From NCBI RefSeq assembly GCF_016756615.1, contig NZ_AP023262.1:5891501-5955500 (forward strand): a stretch of 64,000 nt of DNA, given 5' to 3'. Under the pieces are notes generated by a model. It was not told the DNA's origin, did no database searches, and saw nothing but the letters and a program-made list of their open reading frames with translations. Origin of the DNA: Mesorhizobium sp. L-8-3. Its GTDB lineage: Bacteria; Pseudomonadota; Alphaproteobacteria; Rhizobiales; Rhizobiaceae. Each line of letters opens with the position of its first letter. The stretch's first letter is position 1. Shown here in pieces: positions 17,206 to 25,410 of the stretch. Position numbers and translations under genes: made by a program.

Positions 17206-17496
17206 ATGAGCAAAGCTCGGACAATCGCTGTGGGTCAGGAACGCTTCGAGATACGCGACGACGGTATAGCCAGCGTCTTCACCGACCTCATCATAGAAAG
17301 CAGGCTGATGGGCGGTGTCGTCTGCCTGTCGCTTGGCACGCTGGTCATCGACGGAGACGTCGACGCCGGAAACGACCCGGAAGCCGTCATCGCCGCCAGG
17401 CTGCGAATGACGCTGCGCACGGCAAGAGCTGTCCACGAACAGCTTTCGCTGCTGATCGAGCGCGCCGACCAGGAACTCAAGCCCAAACCGAACTAG
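17206..17496 (+). CDS. Conserved-looking hypothetical protein, 96 residues
   Basis: Small soluble protein. The start is the ATG at 17206 because GAGGAG lies 9 nt upstream; the longer open frame before it is Arg/Pro-rich noise. Sequence features: a beta-rich N-terminal half (ERFEIRDDGIASVFTDLI, VVCLSLGTLVIDGD) and a C-terminal amphipathic helix. A loose resemblance to DUF3467-type proteins was noted but is not sufficient for assignment. It lies 159 bp after the acylation cassette and may be independent. Confidence 0.6.
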   Translation: MSKARTIAVGQERFEIRDDGIASVFTDLIIESRLMGGVVCLSLGTLVIDGDVDAGNDPEAVIAARLRMTLRTARAVHEQLSLLIERADQELKPKPN

Positions 17497-17512
17497 TGCG
17501 GCGACTTCGCAC

Positions 17513-17550
17513 GATTTCGAAATCTCGATCGGCGACGAAATTCGAAATCA
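17513..17550. promoter_or_regulatory. Paired TTCGAA palindromes upstream of the RTX gene
   Basis: A perfect 12-bp palindrome GATTTCGAAATC (17513-17524) is followed 13 bp later by a second near copy, GAAATTCGAAATC. The AT-rich stretch after them (to about 17575) could hold the promoter of the RTX gene. A dimeric regulator site is plausible; none is identified. Confidence 0.4.
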
Positions 17551-17666
17551 AAACGAAAATATGTCCTGAGTTCCCTTTTTGCGATAAGTGCTTCCGCCTC
17601 GTCCATACGCGCGGTGTCGATCCCTGTTAGCGGTGCGTCCCTCGAAAACAACACGGAGACGGGACA

Positions 17667-19010
17667 ATGCCGACTTATGTAGGAACCCTTGGCGCCGACA
17701 ATATCAACAATGCCGTTTCGGACGTCATCTACGGACTTGATGGAAACGATACGATATTCTCGTCATTTGGCGGAATAGTTCACATCTACGGCGGACAAGG
17801 TGAGGATACGATCGATTACAGCGATGTGGCAGCGGGTAGCGCCAAGATCTACGGCGACGATGGTGCGGACATCATCGACGGCGGCGCGAACAACGATGAG
17901 ATCTATGGCGGCGAGGACGGCGACCAGATCACCGGCTGGATGGGCGACGACTATATAGACGGAGGACGAGGAAACGATCAGCTTTATGGCAATGACGGTT
18001 TCGACACCATCTACGGCGGCGATGGCGCTGATATCATCCAAGGCGGCGCCGGCGAAGACATAATCGACGGAGGTTACGGCAACGACTGGCTGGACGGCGG
18101 TTCCGGAGCCGACATCATGATCGGCGGTGTCGGCAGCGACACCTTCTATGTCGACCACGCCGGCGACTATGTCGAGGATTCCGGTATGGCCGGGAGTGGC
18201 AACGATCTCGTGATCGCGTCGGTCAGTTTCAGCCTGATCGACCCGGATCATGCGTCCGGCCGGATAGAGATGCTGACGCTCGACGGGACCGCCGACATCA
18301 ACGGCATCGGCAATGAGATCGACAATATCATCAAGGGCAATTCGGGCGCGAACACCCTGAACGGTCGCGGCGGTGCCGACAAGATGACGGGCGGCGCGGG
18401 CGACGACAGGTATTACGTCGACAATGCCGGCGACAGCGTCATCGAAGCGGCCGGAGAAGGCAATGACGTCGTCTACACCTACACCAGCTACCAGTTGGCA
18501 GCAGGACAGCATATCGAGACTTTCTCCACCACCGCGCTTAGCGGTACCGGGGCCATCAACATGACCGGCAACGAGGTGGCACAGCGCATCAACGGCAACA
18601 ACGGGGATAACCGCATCTATGGGGGCGCCGGCAACGACCTACTGGTGGGCTACGCCGGCAATGACAACCTGGAAGGCCAAGCCGGAAACGATCGCCTTTT
18701 CGGAGTGTCGGGCGCCGACAAGTTCATCTTCCGCTACGCCACCATGGCGACGGCCGGCGCCGACACCATTGTCGACTTCGATGCGGACGATCTCATCTTT
18801 GTGGATCACCCGACATATGCCGGCGCCCTCGGCGCTTCGTCGTTCCGCACCGGCACCGAGGCGCTCGACGCCGACGACCGCTTCATGTGGGACGCCCCCA
18901 GCAAATCGCTCTACTTCGATGCGGACGGCAACGGGGCAGCCTCCAAGGTGCTCATTGCGGTTCTGGAGAATGCCTACGCGTTGTCGGCGGACGACATAAT
19001 GATGTTCTGA
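17667..19010 (+). CDS. RTX-type calcium-binding repeat protein
   Basis: 447-residue acidic protein built of hemolysin-type nonapeptide repeats (GGxGxDxUx), dense from residues 20-155 and again at 220-250 and 310-350. Examples are YGGEDGDQI, QGGAGEDII and NGRGGADKM. These bind Ca2+ as parallel beta-rolls, usually after secretion through a type I system. The C-terminal part (FRYATMATAGADTIVDFD onward) looks like a peptidase M10-type C-terminal/secretion region. No catalytic domain is visible and there are no type I secretion genes in the window. Function is unknown; adhesion or matrix protein is one possibility. Confidence 0.85.
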   Translation: MPTYVGTLGADNINNAVSDVIYGLDGNDTIFSSFGGIVHIYGGQGEDTIDYSDVAAGSAKIYGDDGADIIDGGANNDEIYGGEDGDQITGWMGDDYIDGGRGNDQLYGNDGFDTIYGGDGADIIQGGAGEDIIDGGYGNDWLDGGSGADIMIGGVGSDTFYVDHAGDYVEDSGMAGSGNDLVIASVSFSLIDPDHASGRIEMLTLDGTADINGIGNEIDNIIKGNSGANTLNGRGGADKMTGGAGDDRYYVDNAGDSVIEAAGEGNDVVYTYTSYQLAAGQHIETFSTTALSGTGAINMTGNEVAQRINGNNGDNRIYGGAGNDLLVGYAGNDNLEGQAGNDRLFGVSGADKFIFRYATMATAGADTIVDFDADDLIFVDHPTYAGALGASSFRTGTEALDADDRFMWDAPSKSLYFDADGNGAASKVLIAVLENAYALSADDIMMF

Positions 19011-19234
19011 AGCCAGATCCCGCACGTCCCGGCTCGAGGTTGCGGGCTGCCGGCTGGATCCGAGGCCCGTAACCCTTCCGACATCACGTTCAGGACCTCG
19101 GCCAGGATTTTGCGTTCGCGCCGAGGCGTCGCTTCAAGGTGATAGTGACACCCAAGCGCTTTCGAATGCGCACGGCTCGCCATAATTGAATCGGGAATTG
19201 AAGGTTCGTTCAGCCTGCGCTTGGAAGCCAGACG

Positions 19235-20416
19235 TCACCTTCCGATCCCCAGATGCGAAGCGACCAGTTCGGCGACCGCGGCATAGGGCATGATGCCGAG
19301 TTCCTTGCCGTCGATGCCGGGTCCGGTCGCAAGCACGGGTACACGCTCGCGGGTGTGGTCCGTGCCGCGCCAGGTCGGGTCGTTGCCGTGGTCGGCAGTG
19401 ATGACAAGAAGATCGCCCCGCCGCAGCCGGCCGGTCAGTTCCGGCAGCCGTGCATCGAACGCCTCCAGCGCTCTCGCATAACCCGCCACGTCGCGGCGAT
19501 GCCCCCACAGGCTGTCGAACTCGATGAAGTTCGTGAAGACAAGGTCGCCGGGCTCCGCCCTGTCGCACCAGTCGAGCACGCGGTCGAAGAGCGCCATGTC
19601 GTCGGCGCCCTTGGCGACATCGGTGATGCCCTTGTGGGCGAAGATATCGCCTATCTTGCCCACCGCGTGGACCGCGCCACCCGCGGCGATCACCCGGTCG
19701 CAGATCGTGCCATCGGGCGGCGCGATGGCGAAGTCCTTGCGGTTGGGCGTCCGGACGAAGCTGCCGGGCGCCTCGCCGACGAAAGGCCTGGCGATGATGC
19801 GGCCGACATTGAGCGGATGGAACAACTCGGCCGCGACCCGGCACAGATCGAGCAGCCGGCCGAGCCCGAAATGCGTCTCATGGGCTGCGATCTGCACGAC
19901 GCTGTCGGCCGAGGTATAGACGATCGGCATGCCGCTCGTGATGCTTTCCACCCCGAACCGGTCGATCACGTCCGTTCCCGACGCATGGCAATTGGCGAGC
20001 GTGCCGGGAATGCCGGAACGGGTGACCAGTTCGCCCATCAGCTCTGCGGGAAAAGCCGGGACCGTGCGCGGAAAATAGTGCCAGTCGCGGGTGACGGGCA
20101 CGCCGGCGAGCTCCCAATGGCCCGACTGCGTGTCCTTGCCGGCCGAGCTTTCTTCCGCGACGCCCCAGCGCCCGGCCGCAACGGCGCCCAGACCGGGTGC
20201 CGCCTTGCCGCAGGAGAGCTGGATGGCAGCTCCCAACCCCAGCGAATCGAGATTGGGGATGTCAAGCGGACCGCTGCGCCCCTGCTCGGCGCGGCCGCCA
20301 GCACATGCCTCGGCGATGTGAAGCAGCGTGTTGGCCCCTTCGTCGCCGTAACGTGCCGCGTCCGGCGCGCCGCCGCATCCGACGGAATCGAGAACGCAGA
20401 GGAAGACACGTGCCAT
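19235..20416 (-). CDS. deoB: Phosphopentomutase
   Basis: 393-residue alkaline-phosphatase-superfamily mutase converting (deoxy)ribose-1-phosphate to the 5-phosphate in nucleoside catabolism. Metal-site motifs are present: LDSVGCGGAPDA at the N-terminus and ITADHGNDPTWRGTDHTRE near the C-terminus. The second of two adjacent ATGs (20416) is preferred because GAGG is 7 nt upstream of it and family members begin MARxFL. A frameshifted ABC permease remnant ends 7 bp upstream on the same strand, suggesting a degraded nucleoside or related transport operon. Confidence 0.95.
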   Translation of the reverse strand: MARVFLCVLDSVGCGGAPDAARYGDEGANTLLHIAEACAGGRAEQGRSGPLDIPNLDSLGLGAAIQLSCGKAAPGLGAVAAGRWGVAEESSAGKDTQSGHWELAGVPVTRDWHYFPRTVPAFPAELMGELVTRSGIPGTLANCHASGTDVIDRFGVESITSGMPIVYTSADSVVQIAAHETHFGLGRLLDLCRVAAELFHPLNVGRIIARPFVGEAPGSFVRTPNRKDFAIAPPDGTICDRVIAAGGAVHAVGKIGDIFAHKGITDVAKGADDMALFDRVLDWCDRAEPGDLVFTNFIEFDSLWGHRRDVAGYARALEAFDARLPELTGRLRRGDLLVITADHGNDPTWRGTDHTRERVPVLATGPGIDGKELGIMPYAAVAELVASHLGIGR

Positions 20417-20425
20417 CATTTCACC

Positions 20426-20700
20426 TCAAGCAAGCTGACAGCGACCGAGTGAACGGCGCCGGATCAGTTCAACGATCTCATAGAAAGCCCAGCCGATGAG
20501 GGATAGCAACAGGACCATGCCGATGACCACGGCCGTATCGCTGTTCTCCTGCCCGAAGACACGATGTAGCCGATCCCCTCGTTTGCTCCCATCGATTCGC
20601 CGATCACGGCCGCGATCATGGCGAGCATGGCGGCGGCCGTGCCATGAGCACCGAAGGCAGGAGAGACAGCAGCTAGATATGGCGGAAGCGCTGAGCGCGC
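20426..20700 (-). pseudogene. Decayed ABC transporter permease (3' fragment, frameshifted)
   Basis: The C-terminal part of an inner-membrane permease of the nitrate/taurine/pyrimidine type is readable in two frames. One gives AMLAMIAAVIGESMGANEGI followed by GYIVSS. After a frameshift near 20555, the other gives QENSDTAVVIGMVLLLSLIG then WAFYEIVELIRRR to a stop at 20426. Everything before about 20700 is missing. It lies directly upstream of deoB on the same strand. Confidence 0.7.
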
Positions 20701-20832
20701 CGACCGGTCCGAGGCGCGGGAGCATCAATTCTGCTTAAGTCGATTACGCCCTACGCACAGGTGCAGTCCCGGCCGATCACCGCTAACCTCGATGGTCCTC
20801 CAGGCAACGCGCAGTGCACGTGGAGAGAAACG

Positions 20833-21078
20833 ATGAAGCTCAGATTGTTGAGTTCGACGGGCGCTATGCCGATGCTCCTGGCAACCGTCGCCGGCGCAAC
20901 CGTGCTCGCAGGCGTTGTCGTTGGTGGTCTCTATTCGCAACAACAGAACGAAGACGCGGATAGGGGCGGCGTCAGTCGTTCCGCGCCCAGCCCGACCCTC
21001 GGCATCGGCCTGCCTGCGTTGGTCGTCGTCGGCGGATATGTCTGGGTCCGCTACAGATCCAAGAAGCGCCGGACATAG
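20833..21078 (+). CDS. Small membrane protein, 81 residues
   Basis: Predicted to span the membrane twice: a hydrophobic segment near residues 14-34 (LLATVAGATVLAGVVVGGLY) and a second near residues 56-73 (LGIGLPALVVVGGYVWV), with a polar, acidic loop between and a basic tail RYRSKKRRT. The first segment could instead be a signal peptide. GGAGAG lies 6 nt before the ATG. No family recognised. Confidence 0.55.
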   Translation: MKLRLLSSTGAMPMLLATVAGATVLAGVVVGGLYSQQQNEDADRGGVSRSAPSPTLGIGLPALVVVGGYVWVRYRSKKRRT

Positions 21079-21536
21079 GCTTGAAAAGATCGAGGACTAT
21101 GCGCCGACGGAGGACGTGGCCGGGCTGGCAAGCCCGGCGGGGCTTTCGCGCCGGCCAGAACGGACCTCCCCCGATCACGCGTTCCACCTTTGCCGACGTG
21201 CCGTGCCCATTACCCCGGCGGATCGAGATGGGTGCGCATGACGGTTGCTTCCCCATCCCCGCGGCCTTCCCCGAAAGACAGGCGGGTCGGCATCCGCAAC
21301 TTCACTTTCGAGGCCTGCTCAGGCTTCACTCACGTTACGGCCCATCGGCTCGCTCAACCGCCCAAGGCGGACTTTGTCGCAGGGCTTCGATCCATCCAGT
21401 TACCCGGACAAACCGCCTGCCAGCTACCAGTTCAACCGACAACTCACTGGGTGGATACTTCCTCCACTGGTGGAACACGCGCTCGGGGCGCACTGTCTTT
21501 TCCCCGAAACCGGTGCCCACTTTCGGGAGACATGCT
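21079..21536. other. Gene-free stretch, about 460 bp
   Basis: Several overlapping frames are open here but none has a ribosome-binding site or family-like sequence. The right end holds a partial copy of the intergenic repeat (21494-21540). Otherwise nothing is recognised. Confidence 0.45.
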
Positions 21537-21540
21537 TTAG
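21494..21540. repeat. Rhizobial intergenic palindromic repeat, partial copy C
   Basis: Only the second hairpin of the element is present: TGTCTTTTCCCCGAAACCGG...CTTTCGGGAGACATGCTTTAG, matching copies at 13404 and 23197. Its final TTA supplies the stop codon (TAA on the minus strand) of the following gene. Confidence 0.7.
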
Positions 21541-22277
21541 GGTTCGCGGGGGTCGAACCGCAGTGCGTCTGTTATCTGGTCGATAGTATAGCGCCTGGCG
21601 CCCGTGAGAGATTGCCACTTCGCTTCTTGGACTTCGTCCTCCGCGATGTTGCCAATAATCGTGCTTGCACGGCCCGTCGACAAGTTGATGCTGACTTCTT
21701 CCGTCTCGCCTGTGCCGCGATGCGTCCGGCTTCGGTCCAATCCGATCAATTCAAAGCCGTCATCCTGGAAACGGAACGTCAGTTTCGTCTGCCCCATCTC
21801 CCAACCGCCCGCGCTGGCGAAAAAGCCGAGAGTGACCGAGAACGCTCCCCTCGCGACTGCCAAACCTCCTGGACTGGCGAATGGATCGTCCAAAACCGGG
21901 TCTTCGTGCCTTGGTATGAGGGTGTGATTGGCGAGCGCGAGACGGTAGTTTGCCCGGCCTTCAGTGCCAAACGCGACGGCAAGGATTCGTGGATTTGTAT
22001 CCAGGCTATTGGAGCCCAGCCCGTCCAGGTTCGCCACTATGTTGGCCGGATTGTCCTCCCGCAGTACGAATACGACGTCGTTGACTCGATCGCGGTTCAA
22101 ATCACCTTCCGCTTTTGCTTCGAAGTACCAGCCAACCGGTACGAAATCCCGGAGCTCCGCAGCCGTTTCAGGAAGATCGGGATACCGCGCTGCGGGGATT
22201 TGCAGCTCACTCGCTACGCAAGCTTGCCACATGAGAGCTGGCGCAAGAGCTAGAGTGAACCAAAGCCCTGTTCGCAT
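21537..22277 (-). CDS. Secreted protein with an FG-GAP/VCBS-like segment
   Basis: 246 residues from the ATG at 22277, chosen because it begins a signal peptide (MRTGLWFTLALAPALMWQAC..., cleavage near residue 24; the Cys could also mark a lipobox). The mature protein holds AEGDLNRDRVNDVVFVLRED, the GDxNxDxxxDVV pattern of FG-GAP/VCBS calcium-binding repeats, then beta-rich sequence. Periplasmic or surface location is inferred. No enzyme motif is seen. The stop codon lies inside an intergenic repeat. Confidence 0.7.
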   Translation of the reverse strand: MRTGLWFTLALAPALMWQACVASELQIPAARYPDLPETAAELRDFVPVGWYFEAKAEGDLNRDRVNDVVFVLREDNPANIVANLDGLGSNSLDTNPRILAVAFGTEGRANYRLALANHTLIPRHEDPVLDDPFASPGGLAVARGAFSVTLGFFASAGGWEMGQTKLTFRFQDDGFELIGLDRSRTHRGTGETEEVSINLSTGRASTIIGNIAEDEVQEAKWQSLTGARRYTIDQITDALRFDPREP

Positions 22278-22585
22278 TGATGCCCCCGGTACAGACCGCC
22301 CGTCCAATGCGGGCGTATCCTAGTCAAGATCATTCCATGCTGCCAGCCTTGGAACAGCAGGAAAGGTGACAACAAGGCGGATGAAATGTTGGAACGCGGC
22401 CAACGGCCGAGACGGAACTCGTCGGCCGGAGGGGTACTTCCATCACCTGTCGCGTGTCAGGATTCGAATGAGCGGCAGCCCCATGACGTTCACATAGCTG
22501 CCATAGCGCGACACGGGCCTACAAGGCGGATTTCTCGCGGCGCGCCATCGAAGCCAAAAAAGATAACTATTTCAACTTGATGCGT
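22278..22585. other. Gene-free stretch before tRNA-Arg
   Basis: 308 bp with only a short, unsupported open frame. Part of it is downstream of tRNA-Arg (which reads leftward) and part is upstream of the secreted protein gene, so it probably holds that gene's promoter. No terminator hairpin with a T-run was found. Confidence 0.4.
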
Positions 22586-22662
22586 TGGCGATCCCGGCAG
22601 GATTCGAACCTGCGACCATCGGCTTAGAAGGCCGGTGCTCTATCCAGCTGAGCTACGGGACC
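22586..22662 (-). tRNA. tRNA-Arg (TCT)
   Basis: 77-nt cloverleaf including an encoded CCA. The acceptor stem GGTCCCG pairs with CGGGATC (one G-U). The D-arm has AGCTCAGCTGGATAGAGC, the anticodon loop CTTCTAA gives anticodon TCT (reads AGA), and the T-arm has GGTTCGAATCC. Confidence 0.96.
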
Positions 22663-22711
22663 GTCCGCGCCGGCCGGGCCGGCGAAGCTTTGGATGCGCC
22701 TGATCCGAAGC

Positions 22712-23017
22712 TCAGTGCGTCCACGGGGTCTTGCGGTCATAGCGGAAATTCTCCGCATAGGAAATCTGCCGGCGGCGCGTTTCCTTGGGCAACTCGACCC
22801 GATAGGCGAGCCCGTTCTTTTCGGCATAGGCGACCGCCTCCTGCTGCGAACTGAAGGTCAGCCTGATCTGGCTCTTCATGTCGCCCGAACTGGTGTAGCC
22901 CATGAGCGGATCGATCTTGCGCGGCATTTCCGGATCGAATTCGAGCACCCAGAGACCGGTCTTGCCCTTACCGGACTGCATCGCCGTTTTGGCGGGGCTG
23001 AAAATGCGTGCGGACAT
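22712..23017 (-). CDS. NDUFS4-like complex I accessory subunit (ETC complex I domain)
   Basis: 101-residue protein matching the alphaproteobacterial/mitochondrial 18-kDa NADH:ubiquinone oxidoreductase subunit: MSARIFSPAKTAMQSGKGKT, TGLWVLEFDPEMPRKIDPLM and the C-terminal YAENFRYDRKTPWTH are characteristic. It sits on the matrix/cytoplasmic arm of complex I. The ATG at 23017 is preferred over 23026 because the latter would leave AGGA abutting the start. It is 50 bp upstream of tRNA-Arg on the same strand, a linkage often seen in Rhizobiales as far as I recall. Confidence 0.92.
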   Translation of the reverse strand: MSARIFSPAKTAMQSGKGKTGLWVLEFDPEMPRKIDPLMGYTSSGDMKSQIRLTFSSQQEAVAYAEKNGLAYRVELPKETRRRQISYAENFRYDRKTPWTH

Positions 23018-23179
23018 GTCCCTCATTCCTTGCTTCGGCGCGAGGCGCCTCGACCTGAGGCGTCAATACTGTGCATTAGGGCCAACGGCAAGACTTAAGC
23101 CATCCGACGACTCGCCTTCGCCCGAGGAGGCAGGCGACCCTGGAACGGCTCTCGCGACGTGCTTGTGAAGAAGGATGCC

Positions 23180-23247
23180 GTAGGTTCTTGATTTTGGCGC
23201 ATGTCCTTTTCCCGAAACCGCTGAACACTTTCGGGAGAAACGCGTTA
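23180..23247. repeat. Rhizobial intergenic palindromic repeat, copy B
   Basis: 68 bp nearly identical to copy A at 13388-13454. The left hairpin half (from about 23150) is degenerate. The terminal TTA forms the stop codon of the FkbM methyltransferase gene on the minus strand. Confidence 0.8.
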
Positions 23248-23920
23248 GCGCCACCCCAGGCAGATGTTGTCGATCCGCCCGGTTGCCATCCTCTCGCGGA
23301 TCGCGCCGAGGCGGCGCGAGAGTTCCTCGGAGAAATGCTCGTGGGTCTCGACCAGGATGAGATCGATCCGGCGATCGAGGCCCGCGTCGAGGATGGCTTC
23401 GAGGACCTCTGCCTCAGAACCCTCGACATCCAGCTTCAATAGTCGTACCGGCCTCGGGCAGCGCCTCGACATATGCCACGAGATCGACGATCTCGACCTC
23501 CGATACCGGCGCGCTCATATGGACGTCGCGGCGCACCAAGGACGAAGCGATCGTGTCGGCGATCTCGCCTGAGGATGCCGACTGCGTCTGGTAGAAAGGC
23601 GCCCACCCGGGCTTCGCCCCGACGGCCTTCGCTTCGATCGTCAAGCCAGGGGTTTCAGGAAAGCGCGAACGCAGCACGTCGAGCGCTGCGGGGTCGGGCT
23701 CGAATGCGATGACCTTGAGGCCCCTGGCAAGCAGGAACGCGGTGACGTCGCCGACATTCGCCCCGCAGTCGATCGCAAGCGCTCCCTCGGGCAACTCCCG
23801 AAGCAGCCTTCGCATTCTCAGCAAAGCGCCCTTGAAGGCGTCACGCGGCCGTTTGCGGAACCTCCGGTAAAGATGCCACCGGAGCCAGGAATTCCAGTAG
23901 CTCTCGCCAATTTCGAGCAT
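23245..23920 (-). pseudogene. FkbM-family methyltransferase interrupted by a frameshift
   Basis: The N-terminal frame (23920 down to about 23450) gives ALAIDCGANVGDVTAFLLAR and VIAFEPDPAALDVLRSRFPE, the SAM-binding motifs of FkbM methyltransferases. The C-terminal part continues in another frame as RLLKLDVEGSEAEVLEAIL and LILVETHEHF, the usual FkbM end. The switch lies between about 23440 and 23460 and needs a single-base indel. Either a recent pseudogene or a sequencing error; rejoined length is about 223 residues. FkbM enzymes O-methylate sugars or polyketide groups. Confidence 0.8.
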
Positions 23921-24129
23921 CTTGTCCGCTCGCCCCGTTTCGATCGAAGGGCGCTATCATGGTCAGCATGCGACCACAAACCGCCGCTCACATGTTTGCC
24001 GGTGCGGCGCCCCCGGCGGCACCACCTGCCCCCAGGCTTGCGCCGACCGCCGAGCAACGCCGTTGCAGCCATGTCGAGCGGTGCCCGACAACGTCGATTG
24101 CGCTACCCTCGAGAGTTCCACCAGGCCGA

Positions 24130-24435
24130 CTAGGCTGGAATGCCACCTCGACCGGGCTTGGAGGTGACTATCCACGGTTCGATCTCGACAGGCGCCTGGT
24201 CGAGGATGTTCGCTGCGCGGGCGAAGCCGGTGAAGGCCTCGTATGCATAGGAGGCCGGTATCTCGCCACGCTGGGCAGCTTCGCAGGCCCGGGACGCGGC
24301 GTTGTAGATTGGTCCACGGCGCGCCTGCGGCCATTCGGCCAGGAACGCAAGCGCCTCACCGACGCATGTGACCTCGCGCCGAAGGCGTTCTCCGTTCCTT
24401 AAGAAAACGGCACGTGCAAAATTCTTCCTGTTCAT
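24130..24435 (-). CDS. DUF982-type protein, 101 residues
   Basis: Small protein with the pattern of rhizobial DUF982 proteins: a strand pair, then EALAFLAEWPQARRGPIYNA and SRACEAAQRGEIPASYAYEA. AGGAGGAG lies 5 nt before the ATG at 24435. These proteins are multi-copy in Rhizobiales and of unknown function. A second small gene with some similarity follows upstream at 24493-24726. Confidence 0.72.
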   Translation of the reverse strand: MNRKNFARAVFLRNGERLRREVTCVGEALAFLAEWPQARRGPIYNAASRACEAAQRGEIPASYAYEAFTGFARAANILDQAPVEIEPWIVTSKPGRGGIPA

Positions 24436-24492
24436 AGGCTCCTCCTGCTGTGAAGCGGCGCGTGAGGCGCCGCTTCCTGCGTTCCAAGGCCC

Positions 24493-24726
24493 TCATGCTG
24501 GACGGCGCGTATGCCCCAGTTCGCCGACGGCATCCCTCATCGCCTGCAATGCACGTCCAACCGGCCGTCGAGCGCGTCGCGACAGGTGCGCATGGCGGAT
24601 CTTGGGACCGGAATTTGGCGGGTTCAACCGAGCCATCCATTCGATGGCTTCCCAAGTCGTGGCGACCCGGCGCGGCGCGGCCTCATCGCAGATCTCTGCG
24701 GGCAAAGGACACTTGTCGTCCATCAT
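24493..24726 (-). CDS. Small hypothetical protein, possibly a diverged DUF982
   Basis: 77 residues from adjacent ATGs (24726/24723) with GAGGA 4-7 nt upstream. It contains VATTWEAIEWMARLNP, reminiscent of the first DUF982 helix, and RPVGRALQAMRDAVGELG near the C-terminus. Too diverged for a firm family call. It is 57 bp from the DUF982 gene, same strand, so a decayed duplicate is possible. Confidence 0.45.
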   Translation of the reverse strand: MMDDKCPLPAEICDEAAPRRVATTWEAIEWMARLNPPNSGPKIRHAHLSRRARRPVGRALQAMRDAVGELGHTRRPA

Positions 24727-25251
24727 CACTTCCTCGGATTGCTGCGTGGTCTCTTTGAGCAAGCGATGGCCGCAGGCCAGATCCGCCGCGACCTGAGCAA
24801 TAAATGGTCTTCAAGGCCGCCACCCGCAAGCCCGCTCCCCCAACAGCCGGCACCGCCATCGCGAGCGCGCCGGCGGCGTGTTGCAATCTTCGAGCGGCTG
24901 CGTTTTCAAGCGGCTCGCAATAGTTCCATCCTCTCGACCAGATAGCGGCGCCGCTCCTGCCAGTCCGACGTGGAATGCCGATGCATCCACACGGCCTCAG
25001 TCGCCGTCACGGCCCGTCCTCGCCGCCTGGCTTTCACGCCGACATGCGCGGCGCGCAGCCGCACGCTCCGACGATCGGACCTGTCGACAATCGGGATCAG
25101 CCTGGGATCGGGAGCCGCTTTGCGTGATCCATCGGGATTGGTGCACCACCGGCCAGAGCAGTTGTCGCCAGCAACCCCGGAGACGCCGATGCGTCTGAAT
25201 ACATCGGCCATCAAGTCAGGCGGTCGAGGCACGGCCTGGGCAATCTTCGCC
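24727..25251. other. Gene-free stretch, about 525 bp
   Basis: Open frames exist on both strands (the longest minus-strand one is Arg-rich and has no ribosome-binding site), but nothing here matches a family I recognise. Probably eroded sequence, in keeping with the pseudogenes on either side. Confidence 0.4.
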
Positions 25252-25410
25252 TTAGAAGCCCCGCTGCCACTCGAGATAGGGGTTGCCGCCCGGTGCGCCG
25301 CGATTGCTACCGAAAGCGGGTTGCAATTCCGGATTGATATTGCTTTGGCTTGTCGCCTGACAACCGGCAACAACGACAACAATTACAGACAGAAACGCAA
25401 TTTTCCACAT
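25252..25410 (-). CDS. Small lipoprotein, 52 residues
   Basis: Begins MWKIAFLSVIVVVVAGC: a short basic start, a hydrophobic helix and a lipobox (VAGC) with the modified Cys at residue 17. The mature part is about 36 residues, polar and Gly/Asn-rich. GGAG lies 8 nt before the ATG at 25410, favouring this start over longer frames. Likely anchored in the inner or outer membrane; function unknown. Confidence 0.62.
   Translation of the reverse strand: MWKIAFLSVIVVVVAGCQATSQSNINPELQPAFGSNRGAPGGNPYLEWQRGF

Noticed and set aside
18974..19183. 69-codon minus-strand frame after the RTX gene
   Set aside because: No ribosome-binding site, overlaps the RTX 3' end, and no recognisable sequence.
24906..25382. 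158-codon minus-strand frame
   Set aside because: Overlaps the well-supported small lipoprotein gene, Arg-rich, no start signal.
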